Part shown: one piece after another, positions 1 to 8,575 of the stretch
How the letters are laid out: every line of letters begins with the position of its first letter
Numbering within the stretch: the stretch's first letter is position 1
Origin: Halisarca cf. caerulea
Lineage: Eukaryota > Porifera > Demospongiae > Chondrillida > Halisarcidae
Reading direction: 5' to 3'
NCBI GenBank assembly: GCA_963170055.1
Contig: CAUJGJ010000347.1
Span: 1,095,001-1,107,500 of the forward strand
Length of the DNA stretch: 12,500 bases
The notes under the pieces: generated by a model
Database searches by the model: none
What the model was told of the DNA's origin: nothing
What the model saw: only the letters and a program-made list of their open reading frames with translations
Position numbers and translations under genes: made by a program

Positions 1-100
1 ACCTCTATCAGCTGTGTCTGGCCAGGTGGGTGGGGTCTTGTTGACATGGTGATCTCAGCTGTGTTGTGTGGTGAAGCTAATGGTTGTGTTTTCTTGTTTG

Positions 101-102
<2 letters not shown>

Positions 103-143
<41 letters not shown>

Positions 144-174
144 GCACACACACGCGCACACACATACACACCGC

Positions 175-219
<45 letters not shown>
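103..219. repeat. (AC)n microsatellite with CG-rich interruptions
   Basis: This is an almost pure AC dinucleotide run broken by CCGC and CGCGCG. It lies in the UAP1 3' flank. Reading frames through it only give Thr-His or Cys-Val repeats. Confidence 0.97.
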
Positions 220-221
<2 letters not shown>

Positions 222-881
222 GAACCCAGTCAAAGACCTTCTGCTGATGTTTTGCTGGAACACAGTTTCTTCAAACTAATGAGAGGCAAGGCAAATACCT
301 TTGTTAAGAAGACATAAATGTATTTTGTATCATTTATCACTGTTTGTATCATTTATCACCGTTTGTATCATGTCACCGTTTGTATATACGTATCTACTGT
401 GCAATGGAAATTCTTGCACACGCACTCAGTGTGTGTAGTAGTCGTTAGCTGTATGTACATTGCAGGGCTTCACCTCCATGTTGCCAAGCTGTGTATGGAC
501 CAATAGCCCAAACCACTTCTAATGGCACGTCCTCGAGCATGTGTGGCCTCAGCAGGTATAAGAGAATTGTGCATGACTCACACCTACCAGTGTAGCAGCA
601 GGGAGGACGTGGATTCTGAAGCATGGCTAATGCATGCAGCCACCAGTAGTGGTCATGTGGTCGTGTGGTCATGCCATGCAGTTGATGGCATTATCTGTGG
701 AGCAATGTCTACTTCAAAGACTGTACAATTGCAACCTTTACATGTGCTATAGGACACACACACACGATGTAGTTCACTCCATATACAACACACATTTGTA
801 GAGACCATATAACATAGAAATATCATAAAACCCTGTTAAAGTTATAGTCATCATTAGTTTTATATATAGTAGAGAAGTCGT
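220..881. other. UAP1 3' flank, no gene recognised
   Basis: Short open frames exist on both strands (for example 522-752 plus and 445-672 minus), but they have no splice support or recognisable motif. Three near-copies of a segment ending in ccgtttgtatc lie at about 335-385. No canonical AATAAA is present on the minus strand; TATAAA-like and GATAAA-like hexamers occur at about 858-863, 349-354 and 331-336. Confidence 0.6.
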
Positions 882-1016
882 CTATTGAGGTTTCAATTTC
901 TTTGCTTGTGGACTTCCATTTTCTATTCCAGATTGCAATATTTCCACTTTAGAATTACTCATTCTAAACTGAACTGGGGATGTGAAACACTTCCCGGCAA
1001 CATGCTCTTTTAGTCC
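882..1016 (-). CDS. UAP1: UAP1 exon 9 (C-terminus and stop)
   Basis: The exon is 135 nt, with acceptor ccaatag|GGA and stop TAG at 884-882. It encodes [17 protein letters not shown], where GL-E-V-GK-F-P matches the family, followed by a divergent tail ending AKKLKPQ. The exon fits exactly in phase, but the tail beyond FTSP has no match I recall. Confidence 0.88.
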   Translation of the reverse strand, partial: GLKEHVAGKCFTSPVQFRMSNSKVEILQSGIENGSPQAKKLKPQ

Positions 1017-2007
1017 CTATTGGCCAAGAGGAATGGGCATGGTCAATGGTGGGTGTGTCAGCAATAGCTTTGCTATCAAGTGGGTGTGTCAGAGATGAGC
1101 AGTATCATGATGTGTGATTGCAAGTGGGTGTGTCAGGGACAAAGAGTATCATGATGTGTGATTGCAAGTGGGTGTGTCAGTGATGAGTGAGATGATGATG
1201 TGGGTGTGTCAAACATGCATTAGATCACAATGGGTGTAGTCACAGGTGGGTGTGTCAGTGGGTGTGACTGTAACCAACCTCTCCGAAGTAGGACACAAGA
1301 GGTGATATCTCGCACTCAATCAATGGACGCACAGATGGACTACCAGGGTTGGATGAACTGCCCACTCTGTGTAAAGGTGGAGGACTTTAGTTGCCATGGT
1401 GAGCATGAACACTATCAATCAAACACAAAAACCCTACTCACTTCCCTGGTATGGCGGGTAGGTGTCTTCCCTCCTCATCAAGGAAACGGCCCCCTGCCGA
1501 CAGGACCTGACGGTAATGGAGGTCAAGGAGTGAGGACTTGGCGGTCTCTGGTGAATCCTTCCCTGTTCCTGGGGCATTCTTCAGCGGAGAGAACTCGTCT
1601 TCTCGTTTCACCTCCAAGACAGCAAAGGACCTGTTGCCAGGATACAAGGGGGAGTGGTACCGTATTCATGACTGTAACAGACTAACCACAGGGATAGATG
1701 TGTTTGCATTATGTAACTGTTGTGTTATGTCTTGTGATGTTTGTGATTGGAATAGTGAAAAAAATTCTCATTGTGTTTGTGCGAAGACTCGGGCCTTTAC
1801 AATGACTACAACACCCTTGAAACAACTCACTTTGCAAACTCAAAAACATCAAAAACAAATTTCTCCATTTTAATCCCGTTTGGCTTGTCCGGTTTGATCC
1901 TGAACAATGACCACAGAAACATGAGATGTACTACATTACCTGCTGTAGCCACACTGGAGACAGACCTACACGCACGCATGCATGCACGGACGCATGCATG
2001 CATGCAT

Positions 2008-2069
<62 letters not shown>

Positions 2070-2080
2070 ACACACACACA

Positions 2081-2139
<59 letters not shown>

Positions 2140-3830
2140 TGCTGTCCCTGTTCATTGACGTATGGAATCTTCTTACGAGCAATGTGGTGTTTGAGGTTGT
2201 CAATGTGGTCACTGTACATTGAAGGGTGAGGGGGGGGGGGGGGGTGGAGGGGGTGGAACATGACCAACATGATGCTACCATAGCAATAGTACAAACCTGA
2301 CAATTCTCTGTAAAAAGCCTCTTGTAAAGAAGTGGTTGGCAATGTTGCCAGCATTGAAGGTGAGGACGCCATCTTTGTTTCGCTTCTTAGCAGTTTCTAT
2401 GGAGATTTCACTGTACTCCACCACTTGGTACTTGCCATCACACAGACAGACTACACCCACAGCTTCTGTCTCAAATGCTTTGTGAACAACCTGAGTATAC
2501 AAGAATGTCCTGTAGTATACAGAATATCCAAGAATAGCGAAGAATTTCACCTCCTCACCTTAGCCCCACATTCAGCACCTTTCTCTAGACAGAATCCCAT
2601 AAAGACAGGGTCGGCCATCTTGACCAGTATGTTGTCCACACAGTAGACGTGTATGTACTCCGCCCCTCTCTTCTCCATATCCTCCAGCACTCCCCTCCTG
2701 TCCAGAGCACCGTAGAGACCCCCATTACCATCAGGTGCTCGGGCTACGCTGTTCTTTGTGGAGAGGATGACTTTCCCCTCAAAGTCCACACAAGGAAGAG
2801 TGCTCTGCTCAAAGACAACCACGTTCTCCCGGTCCAGACCAAAGTAGTCGTGACTCTCAAAGAATTTGACTGTGTTCCCTTTTGTGTGTTCACTAGTCAT
2901 GATGTACCTGGAGGGGAGATGGGGTTACATAATAAGGCGGAGTATTGGGTAACACCCATGATGTATTGTGCAATGCAGCCTGTGTGTACATCTCATTCAG
3001 CCTGTTTCTAGTGGGTCACATGACCACACATGGACCACGAGAGTTGGTCACATGACCTCACACGGACCACAAGAGAGTGGGACACAAGACCTCACATGGA
3101 CCACAAGAGAGTGGGGACATGTGACCTCACATGGACCACAAGAGAGTGGGACACAAGACCACACATGGACCACAAGAGAGTGGGACACAAGACCTCACAT
3201 GGACCACAAGAGAGTGGGGACATGTGACCTCACATGGACCACAAGAGAGTGGGACACAAGACCACACATGGACCACAAGAGAGTGGGACACAAGACCTCA
3301 CATGGACCACAAGAGAGTGGGGACATGTGACCTCACATGGACCACAAGAGAGTGGGACACAAGACCACACATGGACCACAAGAGAGTGGGGAGAGGTTAC
3401 AGCAATCGGCTGTGCTGCAATTTAGTATCCCTCTACCCTGGGTATGGTGCACTCCTACGGGCTCTGTTTACCAATAGGTTGAAACTCTACACCCTAAAGC
3501 ATTCCCTGTTGGGAAGTACACACACACCAGCTGCAACAGGATTACCCAGAACAGGCTGAAACAACCCCTGCCAGTCATATTAGGCATTTTGACCTCACAT
3601 TCCACTCGATCCAGAACTTCTGCAGATACATGCCTCACATAAGTGGTGGCTTACAGGGCTTCTGTGTGGCAACACTGGTACAGGGGGAGACTGGCTACAT
3701 TATCTCAATGTATGTGTACAAATACACACACATTAAGGATGGAAGGTCGCACAACACATGCATCTTTAGGAAGGAGGTTGCGTAATCACACATTCACAAC
3801 ATAAACAGTGATTCCATTGTGAGTACACAC

Positions 3831-3897
<67 letters not shown>

Positions 3898-3911
3898 TGT
3901 CCCCTTTCATT

Positions 3912-3956
<45 letters not shown>

Positions 3957-4196
3957 TGCTGTCCCTGTTCATTGACACACACACAAAACACACCTATAGT
4001 ACTCACTCAAGTCCACACAATGCATACCACCTTATCACCAGATGAGGTGGTGGTAGCCGTGGAGTGGACCAAGACAACCACTAGCAGGCAAATCAGGCAA
4101 ATCAGAGGGATCAGGGTAGTGGAGGATATAATGAGATTTATGACTGTCAGCACCAACATTGAAAGTAAATTCCTGTTGCTTTGAAGATGGGTCATT

Positions 4197-4244
<48 letters not shown>

Positions 4245-5259
4245 TGTGCGTGGGTGCGTGGGTGTGGGTGTTATTTGGCTAAGGGATGTTGTGTGGAAAG
4301 TCCCACAGTAAGACTGAATGTCATATGATCACAAATCAATTGACCTCAGGTCACATGACACCAAGTCACATGATCATTAACATACCATGGTATGGTACAG
4401 CTAGCCCCTGTTTCTCCTGCTGCAAGCTGCTCCAGTTTGAGTATCCTCTCTGCCTGCAGTTGGTAGAGGGTCTTACCTGAAGGCAGTCCTACATTGTACA
4501 TTCCCTTTGGATAAGGAACACCCAGCCTTGTTCCCTGACCTCCAGCCAACAGGAGGACTGCCACCTACATTGAGAAGAGGGTGGAGTGAGGGTGGTAGAG
4601 GGGAGGTTGAGGGGAGGGTGGAGCGAGGATGGAGAGGTAGGTGAGGGAGGTGGAGAGGGGTGGTGGAGGGGAAGGTAGACGGGTAGGTTGAGTGGAGGGG
4701 GTGGAGGGAGTGGAGGGGATGGAGGTGGAAGGGGTGGAAATTAAGGTGGAGGGGAGGAGGAGGACACAGTGGGAGGTGGAGGTGGAGGTGGAAGGGGTGG
4801 AGATGAAGATGGAGGGAAGGAGGACACAGCGGGAGGTGGGATGGAGTTCGTAGTGATAATGGAGGGGAGTGCCTTTTACATCTTTTTCATGTATAACACA
4901 CCATAGATAATATAAAGCGCGCGCGCGCACACACACACAGTATGTGTGTGTACCTTGCTTTCTCCAATAGCTCTGAGTCCGCGCGCTTCCCATCCCGCCA
5001 CTTTCTCCTGGTCCTTCAATGTACTTCCACATATATCAGGACTGAGTGGTTTGAGTCGAGCGTCTTTCTTCTCGCTGCTAGATTCAGACAACAGCCTAGA
5101 CTCTTCAAAAGAAGAAAGTAATCGACCAAAGTCTATTGACTTTATCTCCGCTAATAGTGATTTCTTCTCTTCTTCAGATAACTTGTCTTCAAACTTCAAG
5201 AGTTGTTCCTGTTTGTGCGCCTTCAGAGACGCTCTGATGTCCTCTATACTAACATCCAT
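882..5259 (-). CDS. UAP1: UDP-N-acetylhexosamine pyrophosphorylase (UAP1), complete, 9 exons
   Basis: The enzyme joins UTP and GlcNAc-1-phosphate (some members also use GalNAc-1-P) to give UDP-GlcNAc and pyrophosphate, the last cytosolic step of the hexosamine pathway. Joined exons (minus): 5259-4954, 4564-4386, 2907-2559, 2490-2297, 2211-2140, 1899-1831, 1630-1442, 1366-1279, 1016-882. They total 1,581 nt, 526 aa plus TAG; human UAP1 is 522 aa. Seen: the uridylyltransferase motif [12 protein letters not shown] with YPKG (about residues 106-123), the UTP-site APDGNGG (219-225), VYCVDN with the metal-site type Asp (249-254), VVEYSEI (301-307), [11 protein letters not shown] (323-333), [13 protein letters not shown] and [11 protein letters not shown]. 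No motif is broken. The start ATG at 5259 has A at -3 and G at +4, and the frame begins in a typical UAP1 N-terminal helical region. All introns are GT-AG with compatible phase. No canonical AATAAA was seen 3' of the stop. The family assignment is very secure; exon borders rest on splice consensus and homology recalled from memory. Confidence 0.97.
1048..1268. repeat. GTGGGTGTGTCAG minisatellite in UAP1 intron 8
   Basis: TGGGTGTGTCAG recurs about six times at uneven spacing. Two copies carry the same longer unit, with agtatcatgatgtgtgattg between the cores. It fills most of the 262-bp intron 1017-1278. Confidence 0.85.
1279..1366 (-). CDS. UAP1: UAP1 exon 8
   Basis: The exon is 88 nt, with acceptor ctttacacag|A and donor GGA GAG|gttggt. 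It encodes [12 protein letters not shown] and then [29 protein letters not shown] is the conserved UAP1 C-terminal motif, and its final GL is supplied by exon 9. Confidence 0.92.
1442..1630 (-). CDS. UAP1: UAP1 exon 7
   Basis: The exon is 189 nt, with acceptor ggcaacag|G and donor GGG AA|gtgagt. It encodes [19 protein letters not shown], a K/S/T-rich loop, then [20 protein letters not shown], matching the C-terminal half of UAP1. Confidence 0.95.
1831..1899 (-). CDS. UAP1: UAP1 exon 6 (69 nt)
   Basis: The acceptor is attgttcag|G and the donor GCA AA|gtgagt. It encodes [20 protein letters not shown] and then FA. This block is nearly invariant in animal UAP1, which fixes the frame and both splice sites. 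Confidence 0.96.
1969..2135. repeat. (ATGC)n then (AC)n microsatellite in UAP1 intron 5
   Basis: A CATG/GCATGC run at about 1970-2010 passes into a 125-bp AC run with two single-base breaks. On the sense (minus) strand the GT run starts a few bases after the exon 5 donor. Confidence 0.97.
2140..2211 (-). CDS. UAP1: UAP1 exon 5 (72 nt)
   Basis: The exon starts after atgtacag and completes a Ser codon. It encodes [20 protein letters not shown] and ends CAG CA|gtgagt, in phase 2. The donor is followed at once by a long GT/AC microsatellite. The last 20 nt (2140-2159) recur twice in intron 2, at 3895-3914 and 3957-3976. Confidence 0.95.
2297..2490 (-). CDS. UAP1: UAP1 exon 4
   Basis: The exon is 194 nt, with acceptor tatactcag|GTT and donor GTC AG|gtttgt (phase 2). 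It encodes [19 protein letters not shown] and [12 protein letters not shown], conserved sugar-binding-side motifs of eukaryotic UAPs. Confidence 0.95.
2559..2907 (-). CDS. UAP1: UAP1 exon 3 (UTP and metal site)
   Basis: The exon is 349 nt. The acceptor ctccag|G completes the split Trp codon and continues Y-I-M-T-S; the donor is AAG|gtgagg. It encodes the IMTS segment, [22 protein letters not shown] and [16 protein letters not shown], all hallmark UAP1 blocks. It is the longest exon of the gene. Confidence 0.96.
3012..3392. repeat. 34/35-bp tandem array in UAP1 intron 2
   Basis: About 11 copies of a unit with the core ggaccacaagagagtggg alternate between two variants: one with acacaagacc, and one a base longer with gacatgtgacc. 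The first copies are more diverged and contain GGTCACATGACC. Long open frames across it are shadows of the repeat. Confidence 0.95.
3826..3986. repeat. (AC)n runs carrying two copied fragments of UAP1 exon 5
   Basis: Two AC runs are each followed by a 20-bp segment matching the 3' end of exon 5 plus its donor-side context. 3957-3976 is identical to 2140-2159; 3895-3914 differs at two adjacent bases. On the minus strand they read VNEQGQQ-like and a variant, again followed by GT repeats. Confidence 0.93.
4201..4272. repeat. (TG)n microsatellite in UAP1 intron 2
   Basis: A TG run decays into gcgtgggtgcgtgggtgtggg. It has the opposite orientation to the AC runs nearby, so the intron RNA could in principle pair AC with GT. 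Confidence 0.95.
4386..4564 (-). CDS. UAP1: UAP1 exon 2 (nucleotide-binding loop)
   Basis: The exon is 179 nt. The acceptor is a pyrimidine-rich stretch ending atgtag, followed by GTG GCA GTC. The donor GTATGT lies inside the Trp codon of PWY, in phase 2. It encodes [27 protein letters not shown] and the helix [12 protein letters not shown], which is the signature glycine-rich UTP-binding part of the family. Confidence 0.95.
4570..4850. repeat. Purine-rich GGAGGTGGAAGGGG array in UAP1 intron 1
   Basis: This is an irregular repeat of ggaggtgg/ggaggggtgg units, almost all purine plus T on the plus strand and hence CT-rich in the UAP1 pre-mRNA. It supplies the pyrimidine tract of the exon 2 acceptor. 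A longer duplicated block contains gaggacacag (about 4761 and 4820). Confidence 0.9.
4917..4951. repeat. (GC)n(AC)n tract at the UAP1 exon 1 donor
   Basis: Alternating purine-pyrimidine DNA (gcgcgcgcgc, then acacacac, then tatgtgtgtg) abuts the donor of exon 1. Such a sequence favours Z-DNA (established property of GC/AC alternation). Confidence 0.9.
4954..5259 (-). CDS. UAP1: UAP1 exon 1 (residues 1-102)
   Basis: The exon is 306 nt and ends in phase 0 at the donor AAG|gtacac. It encodes the charged helical N-terminal segment, starting [12 protein letters not shown] and ending GLRAIGESK, just before the nucleotide-binding loop. The donor runs directly into a GT/GC dinucleotide tract. Confidence 0.93.
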
Positions 5260-5590
5260 TGTCGGTTAGCGGGTTGGGCGGATGAACGCAGTATCTTCAG
5301 CTCAAATGACTTGTAACTCTCGGTCCGAATGGTTGGTTGGACCTGCTAAAGATTGTGAGAGCATTAATACCAATGCTGAAAGGTATTTATATTAGTTATT
5401 ACATGGTATAATGGTACTAGTGTGTAATACCAATGCCATGTGACGTCATCTTGAGATTCCCTCATGGTTATTATACCATTTGCAGTATCCCAACCTACTG
5501 CAGCCCCACCCACTACAGCCCCGCCCACTGCAGCCCCATCCACAGCAACCTGCTTAGAGCTGAGTAAGATGAATAAGATCTGCATGTGGT
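5260..5590. other. UAP1 5' flank / probable promoter region
   Basis: No TATA box in a convincing place. It holds a 12-bp direct repeat taataccaatgc (5365-5376 and 5426-5437, each with CCAAT on the plus strand), the CRE at 5441, and three 15-bp copies of a CAGCCCCACCCACT-type GC-box-like unit at 5495-5544. The 5' end of the mRNA is not identifiable. Confidence 0.45.
5441..5448. promoter_or_regulatory. Perfect CRE/ATF-type palindrome TGACGTCA upstream of UAP1
   Basis: TGACGTCA lies 181 bp 5' of the UAP1 start codon. It is the consensus of CREB/ATF-family bZIP factors. Its position in the short upstream region makes it a candidate UAP1 promoter element; one 8-mer alone is weak evidence. Confidence 0.4.
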
Positions 5591-5685
5591 ACTAGTCTCG
5601 TGTAGACAGCCCCTTCTCCGGAAACGCTTCCCTACGTACGGTAGGGAAGCGTTTCCGGAGAAGGGGCTGTCTACACGAGACTAGT
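5591..5685. mobile_element. Perfect inverted repeat, 45-bp arms, 5-nt loop: foldback/MITE-like element
   Basis: Arm 5591-5635 is the exact reverse complement of 5641-5685, with loop gtacg. The outermost ACTAGT is itself palindromic, so it may be a target-site duplication flanking 39-bp arms that begin CTCGTGTAGACAGCC (or a 4-bp CTAG duplication with slightly longer arms). It has no coding capacity. A non-autonomous DNA-transposon remnant is the likely reading (inference); a structured RNA or recent foldback is the alternative. Confidence 0.6.
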
Positions 5686-5699
5686 TAGGTACAATGGTG

Positions 5700-5747
5700 G
5701 TGGGGGAAGATCTCGAGGAGGGGGAAGGGGAGGGGGAGGGGAGGGGT
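5700..5747. repeat. G-rich low-complexity tract
   Basis: Runs of GGGGG separated by single A or AA on the plus strand fit a G-quadruplex pattern. It lies directly beside the foldback element. Confidence 0.8.
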
Positions 5748-5778
5748 TCACGGATATGGCAATGCCAATGTTAATGCA

Positions 5779-6006
5779 CACCCTCACCAAATAAACACCT
5801 CTCCAACTACACACCTCCACACCCCTCACACACTACACACACACACACCTCAAACTACATTTCCACACCCACACCCCCTCACAAACTACACTCCTACACC
5901 CCACACCCCCTCACAAACTACACTCCCACACCCCACACACCCTCACAAACTACACTCCCACACCCCACACACCCTCACAAACTACACTCCCACACCCCAC
6001 ACACCC
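5779..6006. repeat. Pyrimidine/A-rich region with a 32-bp tandem repeat
   Basis: A CACACC-rich region in which acaaactacactcc recurs at 5881, 5913, 5945 and 5977, a constant 32-bp step. No coding signal. Confidence 0.85.
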
Positions 6007-6107
6007 TGGGCCACTCGATGCATGTGTATTCCAAAGTTTAGGATTTTAAAGAAACACAACATGATCATGTGCTCGGCGGGAGGAATGCAAACACTCCAAT
6101 TATAAAA

Positions 6108-6110
<3 letters not shown>

Positions 6111-6170
<60 letters not shown>

Positions 6171-6211
6171 CACACATGCAGGCACACACGCACACACGCA
6201 CGCATGCACGC
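6111..6211. repeat. (AC)n microsatellite
   Basis: About 58 bp of AC repeat, then a variant tail of ATGCACAC and CACACGCA units. Confidence 0.97.
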
Positions 6212-6936
6212 TGGCACAGTATATATCTATTGCACTGCTATGTCTTCTGTTACAGGTAGATGGTGAAGGACCTTGCATGAACTTCAGATGACAACCACTT
6301 CAAGTATTCAACAAGAACAAGTGAGCATTGTGAACAGCAAACACACAGATAACACAGTGATCAGTGCCAGTTGATAGTGCAACATTTTGTGTGGAACTGA
6401 AGGAAGTTGGACACTTCACAATGAGAGGAATGTTGGAGGGAATGAGTGAGTGAGGGAGTGAGGTAGGAAGGTAGGGCGGGATGAATGAGTGTAATTCCTG
6501 GAACACACTAAAGGTGGACAGATTCCAGGGGGAAGCCAGATGAATTTAGCAACAAACATCTCAAATATGAATAATAAGATACATGTATGTATTATAGTAG
6601 CTCCCTGTGATTGGTTGTCACCACAGATAACAGAGGCACAGGAATGGCGTCCAAACCATGCATGTGGAGATATGAATTCCTTTCCTGCATCCTTAGCTTG
6701 CTATCTTCCGTAGCAGCTACCAACCGACCACTGACAACAAACAGATATACCCTTTGTTTGGGGAGCTCCGCAACCACTGCTATAACTATGCAAATTTGTA
6801 AGCTTTTTTATAACCATTTTTAGTACACAGGGGCATGGAAGAGCACTTAGACAAACAAGATCGATGCCAAAATTGCGAAGGATTAAATTTTGAATACCAT
6901 AAACTCAGTTATTTATATGCAAGGTTAATAAAAGTA
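6212..6936. other. Intergenic, no gene recognised
   Basis: This is the only sizeable part of the spacer without tandem repetition. A minus-strand open frame at 6592-6777 has mixed composition (contains VYLFVVSGRLVAATEDSK) but no recognised motif and no clear splice sites. It is not part of an ORD domain. It could be a remnant exon or dispersed repeat. Confidence 0.5.
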
Positions 6937-7046
6937 TGTGATTTTGACCACCAGACACTAGGGGATTTTGACCACCAGATCTAGACACTATGTGATTTTG
7001 ACCACCAGACACTATGAGATTTGACCACCAGACACTAGGGGGATTT
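6937..7046. repeat. GATTTTGACCACCAGACACTA tandem repeat, 4 copies
   Basis: Four copies of a unit of about 23-24 bp; the second has an internal gatctagacacta extension and the fourth lacks one T. In AT-rich surroundings. Confidence 0.9.
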
Positions 7047-7283
7047 TTTTCATTTTGTGATGTATTTTTTGACATGCAGTATTGTGAGGTATCAGATCCT
7101 AAATAAAAATACATTTCTTGCTTATGTGATTTTCTTTAAAATAGCATAATTAAAAACATATATGAAGCATAAATTTCCAATCCTATGGCATTTCTGCTTC
7201 CCCTAAAATGAAGCATGAAATACACAAAATTTTTCAGTTGTGAAAATTTCAAACATGAGGGATCCACTTCGATCAAGCTGTTT
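7047..7283. other. AT-rich intergenic, nothing recognised
   Basis: A T-rich and A-rich stretch with no supported coding frame or RNA gene. It is compositionally unlike the C/A-rich arrays that follow. Confidence 0.5.
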
Positions 7284-7537
7284 CCCACCAAGCACCCCGT
7301 CCACACCTTGACCACGTCCACATCCGCTTGGACAATGTCCACATCCACACCTTGACCACACCCATATCCACACCTTGACCACACCCACATCCGCTCGGAC
7401 AATGCCCACATCCACACCTTGACCACACCCACATCCACTTGGACAATGCCCACATCCACACCTTGACCACACCCACATCCGCTTGGACAATGCCCACATC
7501 CACACCTTGACCACACCCACATCCGCTTGGACAATGC
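7284..7537. repeat. 44-bp minisatellite
   Basis: The unit contains cttggacaatgcccacatcc and caccttgaccac. Anchors ggacaatg occur at 7397, 7441, 7485 and 7529 (44-bp step) and at 7330, which is 44+23 away, so one copy carries an extra half unit. Confidence 0.93.
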
Positions 7538-7568
7538 CCATGTACTATACCTCTAGCTTGCCAGGGCT

Positions 7569-8120
7569 ACACCCACACCCACTACCAATTGGTCACACCC
7601 ACTACCACTAGGATCACACCCATACCTGCAGGCCACACCCACTACCAATTGGATCACAGCCACTACCAATTGGATCACACCCATACCTGCAGGCCACACC
7701 CACTACCAATTGGATCACACCCATACCTGCAGGCCACACCCACTACCAATTGGATCACAGCCACTACCAATTGGATCACACACACTACCAATTGGATCAC
7801 ACCCATACCTGCAGGCCACACCCACTACCAATTGGATCACAGCCACTACCAATTGGATCACACCCATACCTGCAGGCCACACCCACTACCAATTGGATCA
7901 CACCCATACCTGCAGGCCACACCCACTACCAATTGGATCACAGCCACTACCAATTGGATCACACACACTACCAATTGGATCACACCCATACCTGCAGGCC
8001 ACACCCACTACCAATTGGATCACACCCACTACCAACTGGATCACAGCCATACCTACAGACCATACCCACTACCAATTGGATTACACCCACTACCAACTGG
8101 ATCACACCCATACCTGCAAA
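7569..8120. repeat. Compound minisatellite (CCACTACCAATTGGATCACA and CCATACCTGCAGG modules) with 183-bp higher-order unit
   Basis: Two module types are shuffled: N (cactaccaattggatcacas, about 21 bp, containing the palindrome CCAATTGG) and D (ccatacctgcagg, about 19 bp, containing CCTGCAGG). From 7631 the order is 2N-D, 1N-D, 3N-D, then the same order again. The 183-bp block at 7631-7813 recurs at 7814-7996. The right end is degenerate. Open frames across it are repeat artefacts. Confidence 0.95.
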
Positions 8121-8189
8121 CCATAGACATACACACTATACCACCAATTATCCATGTAACTTCACCCTAATATTTACAGTGCTGACAAA

Positions 8190-8493
8190 TAGGTGGGGCT
8201 TCAGTAGATACATGTGGGCATGTGGGTGGGGCTTCAGTAGATACATGTGGGCATGTGGGTGGGGCTTCAGTAGGTACATGTGGGCATGTGGGTGGGGCTC
8301 CAGTAGATACATGTGGGCATGTGGGTGGGGCTCCAGTAGATACATGTGGGCATGTGGGTGGAGCTTCAGTAGGTACATGTGGGCATGTGGGTGGGGCTCC
8401 AGTAGATACATGTGGGCATGTGGGTGGGGCTTCAGTAGATACATGTAGGCATGTGGGTGGAGCTTCAGTAGGTACATGTGGGCATGTGGGTGG
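8190..8493. repeat. 33-bp minisatellite, 9 copies
   Basis: The core gtgggcatgtgggtggggct plus tcagtagatacat repeats exactly every 33 bp (cagta at 8202 to 8466). Copies 3, 6 and 9 carry taggtac instead of tagatac, giving a 99-bp superperiod. Being a multiple of three, the period leaves frames open on both strands. Confidence 0.95.
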
Positions 8494-8575
8494 GACTGGA
8501 CAATGTGGAGAATGCTTTGAGAGCATTTCTACCATTTCTGCCATTTCCACCGTTTCTCCTTGCCCCACTCGCCAA

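Noticed and set aside
445..752. Opposed short frames of about 75 codons in the UAP1 3' flank
   Set aside because: Length is within chance expectation, and there are no motifs and no start or splice context that supports either.
1230..1685. Plus-strand 151-codon frame over UAP1 exons 7-8
   Set aside because: It is the antisense shadow of well-supported UAP1 exons and crosses a splice junction without meaning.
1771..2281. Thr-His and Cys-Val repeat proteins over the AC tracts (also near 46, 3800, 6000 and 11350)
   Set aside because: These are translations of (AC)n/(GT)n microsatellites. Only the parts that extend into UAP1 or ORP exons are coding.
3012..3392. Possible CRISPR array in UAP1 intron 2 (and in other arrays)
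   Set aside because: The units are contiguous tandem repeats with no unique spacers, inside an animal gene.
6592..6777. Minus-strand open frame of 61 codons as a missing ORP or UAP1-related exon
   Set aside because: Peptide shows no ORD or other motif I recognise, and no good acceptor/donor pair flanks it; kept only as a note in the intergenic entry.
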